A DNA stretch of 9,474 nucleotides from contig DMPF01000251.1 of assembly GCA_003456095.1 (NCBI GenBank), positions 1 to 9,474 on the forward strand, read 5' to 3'. Position 1 is the first letter of the stretch; each line of letters starts with the position of its first letter. The position numbers were made by a program, and so were the translations under genes. Shown here one piece after another: positions 4,778 through 9,474 of the stretch. The stretch comes from Bacillota bacterium. Its GTDB lineage: Bacteria > Bacillota > Dethiobacteria > DTU022 > UBA8154. The notes under the pieces are model-generated. The model was not told the origin of the DNA, searched no databases, and saw nothing but the letters and a program-made list of their open reading frames with translations.

Positions 4778-6058
4778 GTGCAGTGGTGGGAAATGGTCGG
4801 AATAAGGAGAAGAACCGCTTTATTTATCAAAGAAGTGGAAGATAAGGTGGCTGTGCAACACCGGGAAATCACTGAGCATGCCTTATTCAACCAAGCTAAA
4901 GTATTGGGGGCTTTCATTTCAGAAAAAATCAGCGATGACTGTTTTCAATCCAACGAGGGATACGGTTACCACGATATGGGCCGGGATAAACTGGAAGCCC
5001 TTTTCGCCCGTACTTTTCATGGAGAGGACGCGATCGTGCGTCCTCATTTTTTTTCCGGTACACATACCATATTCACCTGCCTGCGCGGTCTGCTTAGACC
5101 CGGTGAACGGATGATTTCCTTGACCGGTCCGCCTTATGATACGCTCAGCAGGGCTATCCTTGGTCAAAAGGAATCTTTGCCAATCAACGATACCGACAAA
5201 AGCTCTCTTACGGAATGGGGTATTTCCTTTGCCCATGTTGAGATGGGGGATCTGCCAAAGTTGCATGAAAACGGCACATTGGCCGCATTGCTGCAAGCTC
5301 CGACCAGGTTGGTGTTTATACAACGCTCCCGGGGTTATAATCCATTTCGTCCGGCGCTCACTGTAACGGATATTGCTAATATGACGGCGACAGTACGCGG
5401 TTATGCCAAAGATGTGATCATCCTGGTGGATAATTGCTACGGAGAATTTGTGGAAAATAAAGAACCTTTGGAAGGGGGAGCAGATTTAATTGCAGGCTCT
5501 TTAATCAAAAACCCCGGCGGCGGCCTTGCTCCTGCCGGGGGATATATAGTGGGGAGAAAAAAATATATCTCCAGCATTAGTGAAGCTTTCTCCGCTCCCG
5601 GACTTGGTAAAGAGCTGGGTGCTTTTATCCAAAACAAGCGCCTTTATTACCAGGGCTTTTTTATGGCGCCTCAGCTCGTCGCAGAATCTTTGAAAGGTGC
5701 CGTGACAATTGCTGCCGCCATGGAAGAGGCGGGTTATACAGTTTCTCCTCGTTATAATGATAAAAGAGGAGATATGGTGCAAACCGTTCACTTGAAAAGT
5801 AAAGATGAACTGGCCCTGTTCTGCAACGCCGTACAGTGTTCATCTCCCATTAATGCTCACTTTACGCCTGTTCCCGGAACCACACCTGGTTACGGAGATC
5901 CTATTTTAATGGCTGGAGGAACATTTGTTCAGGGTGCCTCCAGTGAATTCAGCGCTGATGCCCCGTTGCGCGAGCCGTACACGCTTTACATCCAGGGCGG
6001 GTTGTCCTACAGCCATGTAATACTCGGGCTGTCTGTAATGCTCGATACAATTATCTAA
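4778..6058 (+). CDS. PLP-dependent methionine gamma-lyase family protein ('aluminium resistance' family, YnbB-like)
   Basis: Fold-type I PLP enzyme of the Met_gamma_lyase family, often labelled aluminium resistance protein and found next to hfq in many Firmicutes. The true substrate is not well established. Seen: FNQAKVLGAF near the N-terminus, GYGYHDMGRDKLEALFA, RPHFFSGTHTIFTCLRGLLRPGE, TGPPYDTL, the VDNCYGEF segment whose Asp should hold the pyridine nitrogen of PLP, and GSLIKNPGGGLAPAGGYIVG, whose Lys (residue 244 from this start) is the probable Schiff-base lysine. A GTG at 4769 is possible, only 2 nt after the hfq stop. I prefer GTG 4778 because AAGGTGA (4766-4772) lies 5 nt before it and matches the 16S tail; this gives 426 residues. 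ATG 4793 is a third option. The gene is probably translated in coupling with hfq and converges on leuA with 12 nt between the stops. Confidence 0.88.
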   Translation: MQWWEMVGIRRRTALFIKEVEDKVAVQHREITEHALFNQAKVLGAFISEKISDDCFQSNEGYGYHDMGRDKLEALFARTFHGEDAIVRPHFFSGTHTIFTCLRGLLRPGERMISLTGPPYDTLSRAILGQKESLPINDTDKSSLTEWGISFAHVEMGDLPKLHENGTLAALLQAPTRLVFIQRSRGYNPFRPALTVTDIANMTATVRGYAKDVIILVDNCYGEFVENKEPLEGGADLIAGSLIKNPGGGLAPAGGYIVGRKKYISSISEAFSAPGLGKELGAFIQNKRLYYQGFFMAPQLVAESLKGAVTIAAAMEEAGYTVSPRYNDKRGDMVQTVHLKSKDELALFCNAVQCSSPINAHFTPVPGTTPGYGDPILMAGGTFVQGASSEFSADAPLREPYTLYIQGGLSYSHVILGLSVMLDTII

Positions 6059-6070
6059 TGGGTAACACTC

Positions 6071-7597
6071 TTATTTATTATTATTGCTATTCGCTTGTAA
6101 ATTGAGCAGTTTGTTGATACCATCCAGATAAGCCTTGACGCTTGCTTCAATGATATCTGTGCTTATGCCGCGACCGATAATATTTCTATCTTCATGATTC
6201 AGTGTAATCGATACTTCACCGAGGGCATCAATGCCTTGGGTTACGGCACGGATATTAAAACTGCTCAATTCTGTCTTTAAAGTTGTAATCATATCAGCCG
6301 CCTTATAGGCAGCGTCAATAGGGCCGGTACCAGAAGAAACGGCCTCCAAGCTTTCTCCGCCGCGACGCAGCACAACTACTGCCGCCGGGATTGTCCGCGT
6401 TCCGCCCACAGTATGGAGGTAATCCAATTCGTATATGGGATCTGCATATGATATGTCAATAAGAAGGGCTTCCAGGTCTTCCCGGTAAACTTCTTTTTTG
6501 CGGTCGGCCAGTTCAATAAAACGATGATAAAAATCCGCGAATTCGTCATCATTCAGTGTATAATTCATTATTTCCAGTTGGTTGCGCAGGGCATGCCTTC
6601 CGGAACGGGCGGTAAGGATCATCTGGGCGGCCTGTGCTCCGATCAGTTCGGCGTTGATAATCTCATATGTGCGTTTATCTTTAAGCACACCGTCCTGGTG
6701 AATCCCGGAAGAGTGAGCAAAGGCATTAAGACCAATTACCGCTTTATTAACGGGAATAGGAATGCCGGTAAGCTTGCTGACAAGCCGGCTTGTCCTGTAA
6801 ATCTCCTTGGTATTGATTCCTGTTTCGTAAGGATAGTGATCTGCCCTGATTTTCGTAGCCAGGATGATCTCTTCCAGGGCAGCATTGCCAGCCCTTTCCC
6901 CGATACCGTTAATATTGCATTCCACTTGTACGGCACCGTTTTTAACTGCTTCCAGAGAATTGATTACGGCTAGGCCAAGATCGTTATGGCAATGTACGCT
7001 AAACAATGCTTTGTACGCATTGGGCACATTTTGCATAATACGACGGATCAGCGCGCCATACTCTGCCGGAACGGCATAGCCAACCGTATCAGGGATATTT
7101 ACCACAGTTGCGCCTGCGTCAATGACCGCTTCAACAACTTGATAGATATAATCCTCCCGTGCTCGCGTTGCGTCCTCCAGGGAATATTCTACATCTGCTG
7201 TTAAACTGCGGGCATATTTAACGGCTTGAACCGCTTCCAGCAAGCAAGTCTGCGGGTCCTTACGCAGCTTTTTCTCCATGTGAATATCAGAAGCAGCCAG
7301 GAATACATGTATACGTGGCTTTTCTGCATCTTTTACCGCATCCCAGGCACAATCAATATCCTCCTGTACTGTTCTAGCCAGGGCAGCGATAACCGGCCCT
7401 TTGACTTCCTTGGCGATCCGCCGGACAGCTTTGAGTTCTCCTGGGGAGGAGATGGGGAAACCCGCTTCGATCACATCCACATTTAAACGGGCCAACTGAC
7501 GGGCAATCTCTAGTTTTTCCTGAGCGTTCAGCGTTGCTCCCGGAGTTTGTTCGCCATCCCTTAAAGTGCTTTCAAATATAATTATGCGATTATTCAT
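6071..7597 (-). CDS. leuA: 2-isopropylmalate synthase LeuA
   Basis: Condenses acetyl-CoA with 2-oxoisovalerate to 2-isopropylmalate, the first committed step of leucine synthesis; cytoplasmic. Its 508 residues fit the shorter bacterial LeuA form. The TIM-barrel catalytic domain (about 4-270) starts with ESTLRDGEQTPG, where Arg13 and Asp14 are the catalytic and metal residues. His202 and His204 in VHCHNDLGLA and Asn238 in ERAGNA complete the metal site. SSGIHQDGVLK is the family's subdomain signature. The C-terminal part (about 385-495, HTVGGTRTIPAAVVVLRRG, then STDIIEASVKAYL) is the LeuA allosteric domain for leucine feedback, which favours LeuA over citramalate or homocitrate synthase. It is a lone gene: no leuB, leuC, leuD or ilv genes are adjacent. 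The leader is short (about 45 nt) with no room for a T-box. The ribosome-binding site (CAGGAA) is weak and distant. Confidence 0.95.
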   Translation of the reverse strand: MNNRIIIFESTLRDGEQTPGATLNAQEKLEIARQLARLNVDVIEAGFPISSPGELKAVRRIAKEVKGPVIAALARTVQEDIDCAWDAVKDAEKPRIHVFLAASDIHMEKKLRKDPQTCLLEAVQAVKYARSLTADVEYSLEDATRAREDYIYQVVEAVIDAGATVVNIPDTVGYAVPAEYGALIRRIMQNVPNAYKALFSVHCHNDLGLAVINSLEAVKNGAVQVECNINGIGERAGNAALEEIILATKIRADHYPYETGINTKEIYRTSRLVSKLTGIPIPVNKAVIGLNAFAHSSGIHQDGVLKDKRTYEIINAELIGAQAAQMILTARSGRHALRNQLEIMNYTLNDDEFADFYHRFIELADRKKEVYREDLEALLIDISYADPIYELDYLHTVGGTRTIPAAVVVLRRGGESLEAVSSGTGPIDAAYKAADMITTLKTELSSFNIRAVTQGIDALGEVSITLNHEDRNIIGRGISTDIIEASVKAYLDGINKLLNLQANSNNNK

Positions 7598-7648
7598 AAT
7601 TTCTTACTATTCCTGATTATTGTTTTTTTATATTTCAATTTGAGCTTT

Positions 7649-7677
7649 ATCATAAACACATTTACGCATTTTGTCAA
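7649..7677 (-). promoter_or_regulatory. Sigma-A promoter of leuA
   Basis: On the minus strand a perfect -35 TTGACA (7677-7672) and a -10 TATGAT (7654-7649) are separated by 17 bp. Transcription would start near 7642, leaving about 45 nt before the leuA ATG. Such a strong promoter suggests control by a repressor, since no attenuator or T-box fits the short leader. Confidence 0.75.
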
Positions 7678-7703
7678 GGGGGGAGGGAGATTTATATAGT
7701 CCG

Positions 7704-7717
7704 ATAATATATATTAT
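7704..7717. promoter_or_regulatory. 14-bp perfect palindrome upstream of the leuA promoter
   Basis: ATAATATATATTAT is a perfect dyad, 27 bp upstream of the leuA -35. It could be an operator for a dimeric regulator of leuA. It does not match the CodY consensus or the Per box well, and AT-only palindromes occur by chance. Confidence 0.3.
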
Positions 7718-7747
7718 GTTAACTTAATAGGGGGAAACTTCAACATA

Positions 7748-7775
7748 TTGATTATATACGGGTGGATGGTACAAT
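7748..7775 (+). promoter_or_regulatory. Possible rightward promoter antisense to the trkH 3' end
   Basis: TTGATT (7748-7753) and TACAAT (7770-7775) are separated by 16 bp and point right, towards the 3' end of trkH on the opposite strand. No open frame follows. If active it would yield a short antisense transcript. Chance is the simpler explanation in a 207-nt AT-rich gap. Confidence 0.2.
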
Positions 7776-7804
7776 AAGACCAACTTACCGTTAAAAAAAT
7801 CTGT

Positions 7805-9277
7805 TTAACCTAACATGGACTTTACGCGGTTTGCGCGGGGTGAATATACTTCCGGCAGCAGTAAGATTAAAATAGTATAGATCTCCAGCCGGCCCATAAG
7901 CATAATCACAGACAGAACAATCTTTATGAAAGACGGCAAGAAGGCGTAAGTTTCCGTAGGACCCAGTAAGCCCAATGCCGGACCTACATTACCCAGGCAA
8001 GACGCGACAGCGGCAAACGCCGTGACAAAATCGAGCCCCATTCCGGCAAGCAGCAGGGACGACACGATAAAAACCAGTAAATAAAGCAGAGTGAAACCAA
8101 TTGTATTGTGAACCACTGCTTCCGGAATAATCCTGCCGCCCAGGCGTAATGGAATTACTGCGGAAGGATGGAGAATCTTATGCAACTCCCGCACAGCATA
8201 CTTGATCAGGATGAGGATGCGAATCTGTTTTATTGCCCCTCCCGTTGAACCGCCGGAACCTCCCAAGAACATGAGGAAGAAAAGAATTATACCGGCCAAA
8301 GGAGGCCACCTTTCATAATCGGCGGTTACAAAGCCAGTTGTGGTAATTATAGAAACGACTTGGAATGAGGCGTACCTTAACCCTTCCCCAATATTCCCGT
8401 AATATTGGGGAACAATAATTATTGTCATTAATGCAGTGGCAAAAACAATAACCAGGCAATAAAAATGTAATTCTGAATCGGCAAACAAATGCTTCAAGCG
8501 TTTCTGCCATAGGGCGTAATAAAGGTTAAAGTTGCCCCCTGCCAAAAACATAAAAAATATAATAATAATTTCTACCCTTAAATTGCCAAAAGCAGCAATA
8601 CTGGTGTTATAGTTTGAAAAACCACCGGTGGGCATGGTGCTGAAAGTATGAATTAAGGCATCAAACACTGACAATCCGGCAGCAACAAGCAACAAAAACT
8701 GCACCATGGAGATAGCAAGATATATAAACCAGAGACGTCTTGCGGTCTCGGCAATGCGGGGCACAATTCTTTCCGGACTTGGGCCGGGAACCTCCGCTTT
8801 TAAAAGGTATATTCCCCCTCGCACCCCCAAACGTGAAAACATGGCTATACAGAGAACGATAATTCCCATGCCTCCCAGCCATTGAGTGAGACTCCTCCAG
8901 AAGAGCAGATCGCGGGACAGAACTTCCACATCTTTAATAATCGTAGCACCTGTTGTGGTAAATCCGGACATGCTTTCAAAAAAAGCATCAACAAAGGTAA
9001 ATCCCCCTGAAAAAAAATAAGGCAGTGCTCCCACCGTTGCGGATACAGCCCATGCCAGCGCAACAAAGGTAAAGCTTTCCTTGATCGAGATATGCTCCGG
9101 TATTTTATTCCGGAAACGCAAAGCAAATCCTAAAACAAGAGCAAGGATAGCAGTATATATAAAGCCGCTGCCTGTTTCACTCCGGTCAACTATGGACCAT
9201 ACTGGCGGCGTAAATAAAACAGCCCCCAGAAAAATGAGGAGTGTCCCCAATAAATATGCGAGTACCTTGAATCGCAT
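7805..9277 (-). CDS. trkH: Potassium uptake protein TrkH (ion-conducting membrane subunit)
   Basis: Integral membrane subunit of the Trk/Ktr K+ uptake system, 490 residues, with two strongly hydrophobic helices at the start (about 7-23 and 36-53). The four pore-loop repeats are visible with their filter glycines: FTTTGATI (Gly110), MPTGGFSN (Gly218-219), TTTGFVT (Gly315) and LGNVGPALG (Gly432). The intramembrane gating loop is the glycine-rich GGSGGSTGGAIKQIR at 339-353. EVPGPSPERIVPRIAETARRLW (162-183) is a conserved cytoplasmic link of TrkH proteins. The ATG is fixed by AAGGAG with 6 nt spacing. It lies 23 nt after trkA, and the pair forms the usual operon, with TrkA as the cytosolic nucleotide-binding ring. 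No clear hairpin terminator follows the stop. Confidence 0.95.
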   Translation of the reverse strand: MRFKVLAYLLGTLLIFLGAVLFTPPVWSIVDRSETGSGFIYTAILALVLGFALRFRNKIPEHISIKESFTFVALAWAVSATVGALPYFFSGGFTFVDAFFESMSGFTTTGATIIKDVEVLSRDLLFWRSLTQWLGGMGIIVLCIAMFSRLGVRGGIYLLKAEVPGPSPERIVPRIAETARRLWFIYLAISMVQFLLLVAAGLSVFDALIHTFSTMPTGGFSNYNTSIAAFGNLRVEIIIIFFMFLAGGNFNLYYALWQKRLKHLFADSELHFYCLVIVFATALMTIIIVPQYYGNIGEGLRYASFQVVSIITTTGFVTADYERWPPLAGIILFFLMFLGGSGGSTGGAIKQIRILILIKYAVRELHKILHPSAVIPLRLGGRIIPEAVVHNTIGFTLLYLLVFIVSSLLLAGMGLDFVTAFAAVASCLGNVGPALGLLGPTETYAFLPSFIKIVLSVIMLMGRLEIYTILILLLPEVYSPRANRVKSMLG

Positions 9278-9300
9278 TTCAAGCTCCTTGTAAAAAAATG

Positions 9301-9474
9301 TTACTGCATAAAGAGGGAGTTGTTTTTCTTTGTAAACAATAAATTGCCTCCACCGGCAAATAAGCGATCAAGTTGGTTGTTCATGCGGGGATTGGTAAAA
9401 ATTATTAGATTGTCGCCGGCTAAAATTGTATCATTGCCCCGTGGCATAATAATATGGCCTTTTCTTAAAATGGC
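9301..9474 (-). CDS. trkA: Trk system K+ uptake regulatory protein TrkA, C-terminal end (partial)
   Basis: The last 57 codons of a leftward gene whose start lies beyond the window edge. The visible part begins AILRKGHIIMPRGNDTILAG and continues DNLIIFTNPRMNNQLDRLF, the closing half of an RCK_C (TrkA_C) domain: family members read xIxRxGxxxxPxGxTxLxxGDxxxxF. The tail ends NNSLFMQ before TAA 9303-9301. TrkA is the cytosolic ring subunit that binds NAD(H) or ATP through RCK_N domains (outside the window) and gates TrkH. The 23-nt gap to trkH, which holds the trkH ribosome-binding site, supports an operon trkA-trkH. Call rests on the short domain match plus its trkH neighbour. Confidence 0.88.
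   Translation of the reverse strand, partial: AILRKGHIIMPRGNDTILAGDNLIIFTNPRMNNQLDRLFAGGGNLLFTKKNNSLFMQ

Larger units (their letters stand above)
7598..7804. other. AT-rich intergenic region between trkH and leuA
   Basis: This gap is 207 nt with no open frame of note. It holds the leuA promoter (7649-7677), the palindrome at 7704-7717, a possible rightward promoter, and G-runs (7678-7686 and 7730-7734). The trkH stop is followed only by a weak GTTAAA/TTTAAC pairing, so trkH transcripts may read through into leuA. Confidence 0.5.

Noticed and set aside
4919..5323. A 134-codon open frame on the minus strand inside the PLP enzyme gene
   Set aside because: It is antisense to family-conserved segments such as the GYGYHDMGRD and TGPPYDTL region, so it is a shadow of the real gene.
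6524..6973. A 149-codon open frame on the plus strand inside leuA
   Set aside because: It lies wholly antisense to strongly conserved leuA coding sequence, has no ribosome-binding site of note, and its product has no recognisable features.
7784..7812. Rho-independent terminator after trkH
   Set aside because: Only GTTAAA/TTTAAC can pair beside the T-run on the minus strand; this is too weak and has no GC-rich stem.
1..9474. CRISPR arrays, insertion sequences, tRNA or rRNA genes
   Set aside because: No regularly spaced repeats, transposase-like frames with terminal inverted repeats, tRNA cloverleaf or rRNA signatures were seen on reading both strands.

Overview
The window looks like a chromosomal segment of a low- to moderate-G+C anaerobic Firmicute, most likely class Clostridia (Peptococcaceae-like). 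This rests on the core order miaB ... miaA-hfq-(methionine gamma-lyase-like), on strong Gram-positive ribosome-binding sites, TTG and GTG starts and sigma-A type promoters, and on an S-layer-homology domain on a cell-wall amidase. The genus cannot be fixed from the sequence alone.

Layout, left to right. At positions 1-99 is the 5' end of a leftward gene for a membrane or secreted protein, apparently frameshifted at a run of eight A. A divergent promoter region follows. Next is a rightward N-acetylmuramoyl-L-alanine amidase with one SLH repeat and no signal peptide (291-1085). Then come miaB (1173-2531), a PerR-type Fur-family regulator with its own consensus promoter and a probable terminator (2617-3116), and a short degenerate stretch (3177-3523). 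After it lie miaA (3520-4476), hfq (4524-4766) and a PLP enzyme of the methionine gamma-lyase/'aluminium resistance' family (about 4778-6058). This block converges on a leftward, stand-alone leuA (6071-7597) with a good promoter of its own. The right end holds a leftward trkA-trkH potassium-uptake operon: trkH is complete (7805-9277) and only the last 57 codons of trkA are inside the window.

The main discovery is the stretch 3177-3523. In many Firmicutes mutS and mutL sit between miaB and miaA. Here that place holds about 350 bp that reads as a scar of both. It keeps the promoter, ribosome-binding site and TTG start of mutS with about 18 N-terminal residues, then a small piece of the MutS N-terminal domain (FVDISTGEW). 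It then passes directly into the start of the MutL C-terminal domain, and after a frameshift into a last MutL-like helix whose stop overlaps the miaA start as ATGA. Roughly 4 kb of coding sequence (estimated from usual family lengths) seems to have been lost by several internal deletions, while the signals needed to express miaA-hfq were kept. The lineage may therefore lack canonical MutSL mismatch repair unless copies exist elsewhere.

How the genes fit together: MiaA and MiaB act one after the other on A37 of tRNAs reading UNN codons (i6A, then ms2i6A). Hfq is co-transcribed with miaA. PerR is an independent peroxide/metal-responsive unit. LeuA starts leucine synthesis. TrkA/TrkH form the K+ uptake system. 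Apart from the mutSL scar I see no undescribed multi-gene system, CRISPR array, insertion sequence, tRNA or rRNA.
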